Positions 45,097 to 54,074 of a stretch of 64,000 nucleotides of DNA are shown here, in pieces (the stretch's first letter is position 1; the number at the start of each line of letters is the position of its first letter). Origin of the DNA: Streptomyces sp. (GTDB lineage: Bacteria; Actinomycetota; Actinomycetes; Streptomycetales; Streptomycetaceae). The stretch lies in assembly GCF_019510245.1 (NCBI RefSeq), contig NZ_JAEKKT010000157.1:1-64000 (forward strand), in the 5' to 3' direction. The notes under the pieces were generated by a model. It saw nothing but the letters and a program-made list of their open reading frames with translations, ran no database searches and had not been told where the DNA came from. Made by a program: the position numbers and the translations under genes.

Positions 45097-46341
45097 TCAC
45101 AACCTCTGGACGATCTCCGGGAGCAACGCGATGACTGCGGGCACCAGCAGGTACCCGGTGATCGCGGTGATGGCCTTGCGCGTCCCGACGGGCAGCACCG
45201 ACACGGACCACACCTGGGCTATCGCCACGTCACGGTCGTTCGGAGACATGTCAGTCGTGGACAGCGAAGCGACGTATTCCTTCTTGACGTCCAGGGCCGA
45301 GTGGTAGCCGATCGAGGAGGGGTAGATGATGACGAGGGCGTCCACCACCATCACCACCACCACTGCGAAGAGCGTCCACGGTGCGGCGGGCAGCCATATC
45401 ACGAACAGGACCAGCAGCCCGGACAGATGAGCGAGGGCGGAACCGTAGGTCCACAGCATGAACTGCCTGAGGGTGCGGAGTCCTTGGAACCCGTCACTGT
45501 CGTAGGCCATGTTCGGTGTCACGCCGAAGCCGAGTTCAGAGGACCGTTTCAGGTAGATGGTGAAGACGACACCCATCGCCAGCTGCTTCGCCAGGAAGTA
45601 GAAGGCGTACGCGCCCGCCACACACAGCGCCATCGCCAGCTCGGGGTGGGTGTGCCGGTTGGCCCACCAGCCGTCGTACACCTCGGACCGCCAGACCGCG
45701 TCCGGGAGCGTCGTCGAGTTCCAGCCCTCCAGGAGACCGTGGTCGTTGACGAAGGTGTACAGCAGGGCGGTACCGGCCGCCACGGTAGCCATGATGGTCA
45801 CCGAAACGTCCCTGCGACCGAGCGCCGCGAACGCCCTGTTGGTTCTGGCGGTCAGCCGATTGAGCTGTTCGATCCGGCGTTCTGAAAGCTGAGAGGCACC
45901 ACCGTTGCGCTCATTCATCGGTACGAAGTCGGAGATCGCCCGCACCTGCTGGCAGTAGAACATCGGCGTGACGAAGACGACGGCCAAGATGATCAGGCCG
46001 GCGGGATCTTGAAGCAGCGACAGGCTGACCGCGCTCGGCTCGGCGTCTGCGGAGAAGAGGTAGTTGAGGGCCGGCCGTGCGCCGTCGACTGTCGACGACA
46101 CCAGCACTCCCCCGGCGTCGGCCAGACCCAGCAGCGCCACCGAGGAAGACAGGCTGATCAAAAGGAACCTGGTCTTGGGAGTCCAAGGCGTGTAGCACAG
46201 GCGGACCAGCAGGCGCGCCGCACGCCGCACGGGACGCGGCAGCCAGCGAAGCACGCGCATCGCACTGCGGATCCCGAAAGGCTCCCACGCGCGGAAGATC
46301 GTGCCGGTCAACTGCGGCTGCAGGACATCGAGTTGCGCCAT
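45097..46341 (-). CDS. Multi-pass membrane protein, 414 aa
   Basis: ATG 46341 follows GGGGGAG; longer starts give unlikely leaders. About seven hydrophobic segments: FLLISLSSSVALLGLADAGG, LIILAVVFVTPMFYCQ, VTIMATVAAGTALLYTFV, LCVAGAYAFYFLAKQLAM, LSGLLVLFVIWLPAAPW, LFAVVVVMVVDALVIIY and the C-terminal ITGYLLVPAVIALLPEI. A cytoplasmic-looking loop with SERRIEQLNRLTARTNRAF separates early helices. No family signature recognised; frame intact. Confidence 0.8.
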   Translation of the reverse strand: MAQLDVLQPQLTGTIFRAWEPFGIRSAMRVLRWLPRPVRRAARLLVRLCYTPWTPKTRFLLISLSSSVALLGLADAGGVLVSSTVDGARPALNYLFSADAEPSAVSLSLLQDPAGLIILAVVFVTPMFYCQQVRAISDFVPMNERNGGASQLSERRIEQLNRLTARTNRAFAALGRRDVSVTIMATVAAGTALLYTFVNDHGLLEGWNSTTLPDAVWRSEVYDGWWANRHTHPELAMALCVAGAYAFYFLAKQLAMGVVFTIYLKRSSELGFGVTPNMAYDSDGFQGLRTLRQFMLWTYGSALAHLSGLLVLFVIWLPAAPWTLFAVVVVMVVDALVIIYPSSIGYHSALDVKKEYVASLSTTDMSPNDRDVAIAQVWSVSVLPVGTRKAITAITGYLLVPAVIALLPEIVQRL

Positions 46342-46757
46342 GCGCTCCCCCCGATCGCAATATCGCATCGCACCCTTTATATCCGGCGTGACCAGCCTTA
46401 ACCCAACCCTCAGCCAGGGGCCACCGCCCTCCACAGCGCCGCTCGGTACCTCTACGGCTGCCTCAACATGTCTTGGGCGTACGGTTCGCGGCGGCGGCGC
46501 TTGTGGCGTTCGGTCCGCTGCAGGTGCATGACGACGACGCCGGTACGGAACCGGCGCGGCAGGGTCAGCGGATCACGGCAGGCCCGGCACTCCAGCGGGT
46601 GCAGCACGTTGTCCTGCGGTCGCAGGAAGTTCTCCGGCGCGGCCACGCCCTCGCGGGTGTTGCAGCTGCCGCAAAGCGGTCCTTCTCCGAACTACGGGTT
46701 CCTCCGGGTTCGTTTTTCGGATGCGGTGTGCCGCTGCTCCGTGGTGGGACGCGCCGC
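46342..46757. other. Intergenic stretch with a small minus-strand frame
   Basis: The minus-strand frame 46452-46646 (64 aa, MAAPENFLRPQDNVLHPLE then CRACRDPLTLPRRFRTGVVV) has a CxxC pair and a plausible strand-turn pattern, so it may be a small zinc-ribbon protein. No family recognised and no strong ribosome site. Otherwise nothing supported. Confidence 0.35.
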
Positions 46758-47542
46758 ATGAGCGACTCGCTGCGTGCTCGTATCGAGCAGTACTACGCCA
46801 CCGTCCCCCTGCTGTTCGCAGATGCCGAAGAGTTCGGCCCGCTGCGGCTGTTCGTACGAAAGGAACCGGGAACCCCGTACTACGGCGGCCCGAGCCATGC
46901 TCAGCCCACCGCAGAGAGTGCCGGGAGCGTCACCACAGCAGCTTGCCGAGGCAGCCCCGGCTCTACGCGCCCGTATCGAGGACGTGGGGCTGCCGGTGGC
47001 AGAACGTCCGCTCATGGCCCTCGCCCCCCCTCCCTATCCCTCCGCAACTACTGCCGGATGGCGTCACGATCCGAGTGCTGACGGCTGACGCCCCAGCACT
47101 CCCTGCAGTTCTTGCTCTGCCTCGACTGGCTTTCGCCGCGGAGGCCACTGCTGTGGGCGCCGCAGGCCGTGCGGAACTGTCAGCAGCGGCTGAGGAAGTG
47201 ACCGCGGACGGCACAGTCGAGAGCACCCGCCCGACTGTCCGCGCCGGGCACAAGACACTCATTGCTGCTCTTGCCTCGGACGGCACCCCTCTCGCCGTCG
47301 GCCACTACCATCCGGCCAACGGCACCACCGAGATCGGTGGCGTGGGCACCCTCCCCACCGCTCGCCGCCAGGGTCTGGCCGCAGCTGTCACGGCGGCCCT
47401 GGCCGCCCACGCCCGCGACCACGGAGTGCAGACAGTCTTTCTCGCCTATGCGGAGGAGAGTGTCGCTCGCATCTACCGCCGCCTGGGCTTCCGCCCTGCC
47501 GATGTCACGCTGCTGATCGCCAACCAACCCGCACGGTCGTAG
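46758..47542 (+). pseudogene. GNAT-family acetyltransferase, two frameshifts
   Basis: ATG 46758 opens MSDSLRARIEQYYATVPLLF and runs to PLRLFVRKEPGTPYYGGP. After about 46900 the next frame gives VPGASPQQLAEAAPALRARI and EDVGLPVAERPLMALA. After about 47030 the third frame gives LLPDGVTIRVLTADAPALPA, VGHYHPANGTTEIGGVGTLP, ARRQGLAAAVTAALAAHARD and FLAYAEESVARIYRRLGFRP, the acetyl-CoA-binding GNAT core, to the stop at 47542. Together about 260 residues. Two single-base shifts break it. Confidence 0.75.
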
Positions 47543-47544
47543 AA

Positions 47545-47870
47545 GGCGGCGCGGTCGACTGCGGCCTCGCTGGCGAGGGTCTTGATGTTGCACTTTCCGC
47601 CGGGCCGGATCTCGCCTCGGAGGAGCCGGTCCATGGCGGCCCGGATGCGGTTCTCGTTCTCGGTCCGCTGGGCTGCGGAAATCCTCGTGCGGACTCCTCC
47701 TGCTTGGTGGCGCCGGCGGCGTCGATCTCGGCGACGCGGAGGGCCCGGTCGTAGTCGGCCTGGAGCCGGGTATGTTCGGTCTTGCGTGTGGTGCCGAGCT
47801 GGCCGAGGAAGGTCTCGGTGCGTTCGGCGTGTTCGGCCCAGACGGGGCGGTGACAGGGGCGATGGGTGGC
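47545..47870 (-). pseudogene. Remnants of one or two small recombinase-module proteins
   Basis: Minus strand 47830-47695 reads WAEHAERTETFLGQLGTTRK, TEHTRLQADYDRALRVAEID and AAGATKQEES, a coiled helical segment. From 47690 another frame reads RISAAQRTENENRIRAAMDR, LLRGEIRPGGKCNIKTLASE and AAVDRAAFYD, a short HTH-like protein N-terminus resembling third-gene (DUF6262-like) proteins of actinobacterial integrase trios. It stops abruptly at the GNAT stop. Assignment is tentative. Confidence 0.45.
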
Positions 47871-48310
47871 CTGGGGCAGCGGGCTGAGTCACACATCCCG
47901 ACCGGCGGGCGGTCTGCCGTCGGGGCACCGGTCAGCAGGTCTGCACCCTGGACATCGTGGCCCGTCGGCAACCGCTGCACGCCGCGGGTCTTCTGCTACC
48001 GCTGCTGGAGGCGGCGGACGACACCGGCGCCCCGGGGCTCCATCGCGACCTGGACGGACCCTTCACCGCGTGACGCGCGGACGCGGATCCGGCACACCGA
48101 CGACCACACCGCCTCCGCCGTGACGGTCACGAACACCCCGCCTACCCAACCTCGCTGCCCCTCCCCGGTACCCGTCGCTTCATCGACGACGGCGACACGC
48201 GAGGCGACATGCCCGCCGGCCGAGCCGCACCGAGCAACAACTGACGTAGCGTCATACCACTTACGGCATACGGCTTCCGTACTTGTGTGGTGCGCGGCTA
48301 CGGTCGCGCC
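47871..48310. other. Intergenic stretch, nothing recognised
   Basis: No credible frame. The final 70 bp are AT-richer (GTAGCGTCATACCACTTACG) and probably contain the promoter of the glycosyltransferase gene at 48311. Confidence 0.4.
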
Positions 48311-49785
48311 GTGACGGACACCGGCCCGCAGCGTCATGCGTTCGCCCGGCTCCCGGTCGGGGTGGTGGCGTTCGCGGTGATGGCGGTGCTGCTGATGACC
48401 GCCTCGCGATACGGCTATCACCGGGACGAGTTGTACTTCCGGGTGCTGGGCCGCCATCCCGCGTGGGGGTACGTCGACCAGCCGCCCGCCACTCCGCTGC
48501 TCACCCGCGCGTCGATCGCCCTGTTCGGGGACACCGTACGAGGGCTCCGGGTCCCGGCGATCCTGGCGGCGGGCGCGGTGGCGTACCTGTGCGCTCTGGT
48601 CGCCCGGGAGACCGGCGGCGGTCCCGGGGCCCAGATGCTGGCGGCCGCGGCCTCCTCGGGGACGCTCGTACTGACCTTCGGTCACCTGTTCGTGACCACA
48701 TCGCTGGACATGGTCGTGTGGCTGGCCGTTGCGTTGTTCGCCCTCAGGGCTCTGCTGCGTGACCGGCCGAGGTGTTGGCTCGCCGTCGGCGCGGTGGTCG
48801 GCGTGGGTCTGTACAACAAGCTGCTGGTTCTGCTGCTCCTGGCCGCGCTGGCCGCCGGCCTGCTCGCGGTCGGACCGCGCCGGGTGCTGTTCTCGCGGTG
48901 GCCGTGGGCGGGGATGGGGCTGGCCGTGCTGATCGGCGCACCGAACCTCGTCTACCAGGTCACCCACCACTTCCCGGTGCTGACCATGGCCGGCGCACTC
49001 CGCACGGACAAGGGCGCCCTGGGCGGCGTGCTGAACATCCCGTTTTTCTTCCTGACGGTCGGCCTGCCCCTGTCGTACATCGCCGTGGCGGGCCTGTTCC
49101 GGGTGCTGCGCGATCCGGTGCTGCGACCCGTGCGCGCCTTCGGTGCCGGATACCTTCTGCTGCTGGTGCTGCTCTGCGCCGTCGCCGCACAGCCCTACTA
49201 CGCCATGGGCCTGGTGCTGACCCTGCATGCCGTGGGTTCCGTGCCGGTGGCGCGGGCGCTGGCCGAGCGGCGGCACAGCCGGGTTCTGTTCGCGCTGCTC
49301 CTCGGCCTCAACCTGGCGACCTCGGTGGCGTTCGCCCTGCCGGTGCTCTCTCTCCACAGCCAGCAGAGCTTGCGTCTCGCCGACGCCAACCAGGGCCTCG
49401 GGGACGAGATCGGCTGGCCGCGCTACGTCTCCCAGATCGCCGCCGTCTACCGCCCGGGCACGATCATCATCACCGGCAACTACGGCGAGTACGGCGCCCT
49501 CGACCGTTACGGCGCCGCCTACGGCATTCCCTCACAGGCGCTCTACAGCGGCCAGAACGGCCTGCGTAACCTGGGCACCCCCCCGAATCCGCCCGTACCG
49601 CCGTCGTCGTCGGCTACGACGACCGGGCATGGCTGTCCGCCCAGTTCGCCGACTGCCGTATCGAGGGCCGGCTGGACAGCGGCTATCGCATCGACGGCGA
49701 GGAACAGCAACGCTCCGTCTACCTCTGCCACGCCCCGGTGAAGCCGTGGCACACGCTGTGGCACCGCTTCCTCCACTACGACTGA
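48311..49785 (+). pseudogene. GT39/ArnT-like membrane glycosyltransferase, C-terminal frameshift
   Basis: GTG 48311. Ten or more hydrophobic helices and the family signature YGYHRDELYFRVLGRHPAWG and YVDQPPATPLLTR (the acidic pair after helix 1), then LGGVLNIPFFFLTVGLPLSY. These proteins move sugar from a polyprenyl-phosphate carrier in the membrane. At a run of seven C (49578-49584) the frame slips. The other frame continues with SARTAVVVGYDDRAWLSAQF, ADCRIEGRLDSGY and ends at TGA 49783-49785. As written, a short unrelated tail is made. The lesion is a homopolymer indel, so an assembly error is possible. Confidence 0.8.
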
Positions 49786-50111
49786 CCGGACCGGCACCGC
49801 TTTCAGGTCGCTCCGGCGGACCTGCGTGCACGGCGGTCGCGCCACCGGGTGACCACCCACAGCGCGTTGACTCCGCCCAGGGTGACCGGCACCGCAACCG
49901 AGTCGGCGGTGAGATCGCATGACGGATGCGGCGGCTGCCGTGATCGCGCACTGCGGTTCAAGTACCGTCTCCGCACCCGCCGTTCGGGGCGGCCTCTCCG
50001 AAAGCAACCTGCTCATCTGCGGTGCGTGCGGCTGGGAGGACGCGTGCGCCTTGTCAGCGCGTGACGAGGGAAGACCTCTACTGGCCAAAAACGTCGGACA
50101 CAAGGCGTGCA
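49786..50111. other. Intergenic stretch with a C-terminal gene scrap
   Basis: On the minus strand 49912-49806 reads VPVTLGGVNALWVVTRWRDR then RARRSAGAT and stop, like the last helix and basic tail of a small membrane protein whose 5' part is missing. Nothing else supported. Confidence 0.4.
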
Positions 50112-51206
50112 ATGACGAACAGAAAGCGTCTCCGGCGCAGAAACTGGCGCCCGGAGCAAGGGATACGGCTCCACGTGCCGGGACCGTCGGCGGGCACAGC
50201 GGGGTCTGGCATCACAGGAACCGGAACCGTGCGCTGGCGGGTGCGCGTCGGAAGCGTCTACTCGGCGCCGTGCGTCGCCGAGGCGACCGTCCATGTCGCC
50301 GGCAACGGGCTGTGGGCCATTGACGCGACTGACGGCACCGTTCGGTGGACCCGGCCCGACGCAGGGTTCATGAGCGCGCCCCCCGTGGTCGACGATACCG
50401 TCTACGCGGGCCAGGACCGGTTCTTCGCCCTCGACGCCGCCGACGGCCACACCCGCTGGCGCCGCCGGATGGACCGGTGGTCCCATACGCCGCCCGCGGT
50501 AGGCGGCGGCCTGGTCCACTTCGTCAACGGCAGCCGGTACCTCCGTACCCTCGACGCGGCAACCGGGCGTCGCCGCTGGCGGAGGAAGTACCGTCGCATC
50601 GGCTGGAACCGCTCCGCCCCCGTGCTCGCCGACGGCGCCCTCTACGCGGTCGACGAGCGGGGCACGGTCCGGGCCTTCGACCCGGCCACCGGCAGGATCC
50701 GCTGGCAGCAGTCCACCTTCGCCATCGAGTCCCGTACCCCACTCGTGCACGACGGCAGCCTCTATCTGGCAGACGGACTCGGCCATGACGTGTTCGCCCC
50801 CGACGCCGCCACCGGCGAGCACCGATGGCAGGCATGGCCCGACGTCCAGAGCGTCAGCAGCATCGCGACCACGCCCGCGATCCACGGCAACACTCTGTAC
50901 GTCGGCTCCCAGGATCACCGCCTCTACGCACTCGACGCGACCACCGGCAAAACCCGATGGCACGTCGTCACAGGCGGCTGCGTCGACTCCTGCCCGGCGG
51001 TGGCGGACGAAACGGTGTACTTCGGCAGCGACGACGGTCATCTGTGGGCAGTGAGAGCGGAGAACGGCCGGGTCCGCTGGAAGGTACAGACCGGTGGACG
51101 GGTGGAGAGTCCTGTCGTCGCGGACGGCGCGGTCTACGCCGGCACCCGGGACGGATACCTGTACGCCATAGATGCGGTGCCGGCCCCAGGAGCGGTGTCG
51201 TCATAG
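50112..51206 (+). CDS. PQQ-like beta-propeller protein, 364 aa
   Basis: Seven or so repeats of about 40 residues, each with a G-x-x-R-W core (GTVRWTR, GHTRWRR, GRRRWRR, GRIRWQQ, GEHRWQA, GKTRWHV, GRVRWKV) preceded by an aspartate strand (LWAIDATD, FFALDAAD, LYALDATT). This is the PQQ/BamB-type beta-propeller. There is no signal peptide or lipobox and the N-terminus is basic (MTNRKRLRRRNWR), so it is probably cytoplasmic. Similar propellers form the sensor half of AfsK-like kinases, but no kinase domain is nearby. Ligand unknown. Confidence 0.85.
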   Translation: MTNRKRLRRRNWRPEQGIRLHVPGPSAGTAGSGITGTGTVRWRVRVGSVYSAPCVAEATVHVAGNGLWAIDATDGTVRWTRPDAGFMSAPPVVDDTVYAGQDRFFALDAADGHTRWRRRMDRWSHTPPAVGGGLVHFVNGSRYLRTLDAATGRRRWRRKYRRIGWNRSAPVLADGALYAVDERGTVRAFDPATGRIRWQQSTFAIESRTPLVHDGSLYLADGLGHDVFAPDAATGEHRWQAWPDVQSVSSIATTPAIHGNTLYVGSQDHRLYALDATTGKTRWHVVTGGCVDSCPAVADETVYFGSDDGHLWAVRAENGRVRWKVQTGGRVESPVVADGAVYAGTRDGYLYAIDAVPAPGAVSS

Positions 51207-51276
51207 AGCAGGCAGCTCGTGCAGAGAAGTCCTCTCAGAGGGTCCGCGGCATGGGACACGCCGTTGCGAGGCAGTG

Positions 51277-51984
51277 TTACGGGCGCCGGGCGGAAGCTGT
51301 TGTACCGGGAGTGAGTCCCAGGGCTGCCTTGGCCTGTCGGGTGCGTTCGTCGGCGAGGACTTCCGTCCGGCCAGCCTCGACGGCGGCGAAAGTCTGCTCG
51401 GCGATCGCTTCGGGGGTGTTCTTGGGGCCAGTGACGTGGGCGGCCATGTCCGTGTCGATGTAGCCGCAGTGGACGCCGACGACGAGGACGCCGGTGTTGT
51501 GGAGTTCGCTGCGGATTCCGTTGGTCAGGGCCCAGGCGGCGGCCTTGGAAGCGCTGTAGGAGCCCATCGCGGGGTTGGTGAACCAGCTCGCGATGGACAG
51601 CACGTTGACGATGGCGCCAGGCGAGTTGCCTATGAGCAGCGGGGCGAAGGCACGGCACATGGCGAGCGTGCCGAAGTAGTTGACCTCCATCTCCGCGCGG
51701 GCGGCGTCCGCGGCGGGCGCGGCCAGCAGGGGACTGTCGGTAAGGACACCGGCGTTGTTCACCAGCAAGGTCACGTCGGAGCACGTCTCGGCTGCCGCGG
51801 CCACCTGGGCGGGGTCGGTGATGTCGAGGCGGACCGGGATCACGCCGGCCTCGAGGATCGACCGCGGGTCGCGGGCCCCGCCGTAGACGCGCTGCGCACC
51901 GCCGCGCAGGAGCAGCCGGGCCATTACCTGCCCGAGCCCCCGGTTCGCGCCGGTCACCAGCGCCGTCGCCCCTTGGATCTGCAT
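51277..51984 (-). CDS. Short-chain dehydrogenase/reductase, 235 aa
   Basis: Complete classical SDR: ATALVTGANRGLGQVMARLL (cofactor loop), VTLLVNNAGVLTD, IVNVLSIASW (Ser), YSASKAAAWAL (Tyr-x-x-x-Lys) and VHCGYIDTDMA. Length and motifs are normal and the frame is intact. ATG 51984 starts at the conserved N-terminus. Monocistronic on the minus strand between convergent neighbours; substrate unknown. Confidence 0.9.
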   Translation of the reverse strand: MQIQGATALVTGANRGLGQVMARLLLRGGAQRVYGGARDPRSILEAGVIPVRLDITDPAQVAAAAETCSDVTLLVNNAGVLTDSPLLAAPAADAARAEMEVNYFGTLAMCRAFAPLLIGNSPGAIVNVLSIASWFTNPAMGSYSASKAAAWALTNGIRSELHNTGVLVVGVHCGYIDTDMAAHVTGPKNTPEAIAEQTFAAVEAGRTEVLADERTRQAKAALGLTPGTTASARRP

Positions 51985-52027
51985 GGTTTTCCCGTCTCGT
52001 CAGGCCGACTGGTCGACAGATTCCCGA

Positions 52028-52462
52028 TCATGCAGTGGACCACTTGAGATGAACAGCGGTCTCGTGGAACCCCAGAGCGCGATAGAAGTCGGCCGCTCTG
52101 CGGGTCGGCACAGTCACCTCGACGTCCTTCGCCTCCCGGGCCTTTGCCTGTACGGCCCGGATCAGCGCGGAACCCGTACCGCGGCCCCGCATGGGCTCGT
52201 CCACGGTGAGTTCGAGCAGTTCGAGGATCGTTCCGCCGGCGAACAGGGTGGGCATGCGCACCGCGAGCAGGTACCCGACCACGCACGAGTCCTGCTGGGC
52301 GACCAGGAACTCGACGCTGCCGTCCGAGGCGGCGTCGATGATCCGGGGGAACGTGGCTTCGTCGAAGACCTCTCGGTCGGGCCCGTAGCTCGTCACGAAC
52401 CCGCTCAGCAGACGGTAGATGTCACCGGCGTCCGAGGGCGTGGCGTCGCGGATAGTCGTCAT
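52028..52462 (-). CDS. GNAT-family N-acetyltransferase, 144 aa
   Basis: Compact complete GNAT: IRDATPSDAGDIYRLLSGF, VEFLVAQQDSCVVGYLLA, LELTVDEPMRGRGTGSALI (acetyl-CoA pyrophosphate loop R-G-R-G-T-G) and FYRALGFHE. ATG 52462 overlaps the stop of the YbaK gene by ATGA, so the two are coupled. Substrate cannot be inferred. Confidence 0.9.
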   Translation of the reverse strand: MTTIRDATPSDAGDIYRLLSGFVTSYGPDREVFDEATFPRIIDAASDGSVEFLVAQQDSCVVGYLLAVRMPTLFAGGTILELLELTVDEPMRGRGTGSALIRAVQAKAREAKDVEVTVPTRRAADFYRALGFHETAVHLKWSTA

Positions 52463-52956
52463 GCCGGCTCATCCGCCGGGAGGTCGGCGATCGACGCCAA
52501 AGCGGCCCCCGGGACGGCTGCCATGAGCTCCGCCGCCTCGATCTCGATGCTGCTGTCGCGTCGGCCGCTGCCGCAGTGCACCCGTCCCAGGCTGCTGACC
52601 GTCCCGTCGAACACCACCACCGCGGTCCGGTCCGCGGACACCGGACACACCCCGCCCGGCTGCATCCCCGCCCGAGCCAGCCGCCCGGCACCGGCGGGAG
52701 ACAAATCGCCTCGGCGGATCCCGGCTGCGCGGGCCAGGGCGCCGTACCGCAGCCGGGCATGGCCGGGCAACGCCGCCAGCAGGAGACGGTCCTCGGGAGT
52801 GACGAATGCCAAAGTCTTGACGGTTCGCTCCAGCGGAACGCCCAACGCGACACAGACCTCCAGAGGGCTGGTCACGTCAGGGTGCTCGTGGAGCCGGAAG
52901 GACACACCGAGCGAAGCGAGGATGTCCGGTGGACCAACGGGCGCGAGACTATTCAC
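52459..52956 (-). CDS. YbaK/ProX-like aminoacyl-tRNA deacylase, 165 aa
   Basis: YbaK domain: FRLHEHPDVTSPLEVCVALG, RTVKTLAFVTPEDRLLLAAL, LARAAGIRRGDLSP and MQPGGVCPVSADRTAVVVFD. The conserved Lys follows ERTV. These enzymes hydrolyse mischarged tRNA in trans. GTG 52956 is the likely start; the longer frame adds unrelated residues. Coupled to the GNAT gene downstream. Confidence 0.85.
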   Translation of the reverse strand: MNSLAPVGPPDILASLGVSFRLHEHPDVTSPLEVCVALGVPLERTVKTLAFVTPEDRLLLAALPGHARLRYGALARAAGIRRGDLSPAGAGRLARAGMQPGGVCPVSADRTAVVVFDGTVSSLGRVHCGSGRRDSSIEIEAAELMAAVPGAALASIADLPADEPA

Positions 52957-53286
52957 CTCGCCGAGATTACCGTGCTCGGTAAGGGAGTTGATCGCGGCTG
53001 GCGGAGCAGAAGTCGGGCACGCCGCTCCACCGGGACCTACCCGCGGTTCAAACCGCAACCAAGTGAGGGAGACGAACAGAGGCGGCCATTCAGGGTTCTG
53101 ACAGCGATCTCATGAAAGCCGAGGTCAGGGCCGTGCCAGGATGCGAGCTCGCAAGAGCGCGAAGGACGCGCGACCGTACATGCTTCTCTTGCGGAGCTTG
53201 ACTCTGCAGACATGTAGCGACACGAACCCTGACATGTCGTCCGAGCGTTTCACGATCTGCAGCGTGAGCTGCAGTTTCTCCTTCGC
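52957..53286. other. Intergenic stretch, nothing recognised
   Basis: Upstream region of the YbaK gene and the 3' side of a transposase scrap. Several short palindromic strings (GCTGCAGTT, GACATGT) occur but no supported gene. Confidence 0.4.
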
Positions 53287-53418
53287 CTAAGCGACGAGCC
53301 GACCGCGGTAGCCGCTGTCGGCCCACACCAGCGTGATCGCGGCGAACAGCTCGTGCAGGCGGGGCAGCATCATCTGGGCGGCCTGGCGGTCGGTGACGTT
53401 CCCGGCCGTCACCAGCTG
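53287..53418 (-). pseudogene. IS5-type transposase, C-terminal scrap
   Basis: Reads VTAGNVTDRQAAQMMLPRLH then ELFAAITLVWADSGYRGRLV and stop. WADSGYRG is the second catalytic Asp region of IS5-family transposases common in Streptomyces. Both ends are missing. Confidence 0.65.
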
Positions 53419-53572
53419 TCGGCGTACTGAGGAAAGTGCTCAGGCGCGTACAGACGAACGTGTTCAGTCGTGGGACCGGGACGACAACCCTGCGCCCATG
53501 GCGGTGTCCGCGAGCGTTCATGACCCGCCGGAGGGGGCTGAACCCGGAGCGCGCGGGCGTAGGCTCCCAGGG

Positions 53573-53977
53573 ATGCGGATCGGCGAACTGTCCAAGCGCA
53601 CGGGCGTCAGTGCGCGCTCACTGCGGTACTACGAAGAGCAGGGCCTGCTGACCAGCTCGCGCTCCGGCGCGGGGCAGCGTCACTATTCCGATGCCGCGGT
53701 CCAGCGCGTGTCGCTCATCCGGCAGCTGTTCGACGCGGGTATGTCCAGCCGGGTGATCGCGACTGTGCTGCCGTGTGTGGACGTCCCGGGTGACCTGGGC
53801 GTCGCCGAGGAGACGTTCACGGCGATGATGCGCGAGCGCGACCGGATCGATGCCGACATCGCGCACTTGATCGAGACCCGGGATGCACTCGACGTGTTGA
53901 TCGAGGCCAACAGCCGGCACCGGGCGGAGCTGTCCACGCCCCCGGGAACCGGTGGCGCAGCCGGCCTGACGCCGTGA
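53573..53977 (+). CDS. MerR-family transcriptional regulator, 134 aa
   Basis: MRIGELSKRTGVSARSLRYY at the N-terminus is the MerR HTH, followed by RHYSDAAVQRVSLIRQLFDA, MSSRVIATVLPCVD and a dimerisation helix MRERDRIDADIAHLIETRD. ATG 53573; only a weak CAGGG site precedes it. Ninety-seven bases downstream is an oxidoreductase gene with a dyad promoter-like element at 54000-54015, its likely target. The pair mirrors the MerR-oxidoreductase pair at 5.8-6.9 kb. Confidence 0.9.
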   Translation: MRIGELSKRTGVSARSLRYYEEQGLLTSSRSGAGQRHYSDAAVQRVSLIRQLFDAGMSSRVIATVLPCVDVPGDLGVAEETFTAMMRERDRIDADIAHLIETRDALDVLIEANSRHRAELSTPPGTGGAAGLTP

Positions 53978-53993
53978 CCTGCACCACAGCCGC

Positions 53994-54025
53994 TTGCCCC
54001 TGACGTCGGTGTCAGAGGTGAGGAT
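53994..54025 (+). promoter_or_regulatory. Candidate MerR-controlled promoter
   Basis: TTGCCC (53994-53999) and GAGGAT (54020-54025) flank the inverted repeat CTGAC-GTCGGT-GTCAG at 54000-54015. The long, about 20-bp, spacer with the dyad inside is the MerR pattern. It lies 50 bp before the oxidoreductase start. Confidence 0.45.
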
Positions 54026-54074
54026 GGCGACAGCGCCCGGAATCACCGGGCCGGTCATACGGGAGGCTTCGAAG

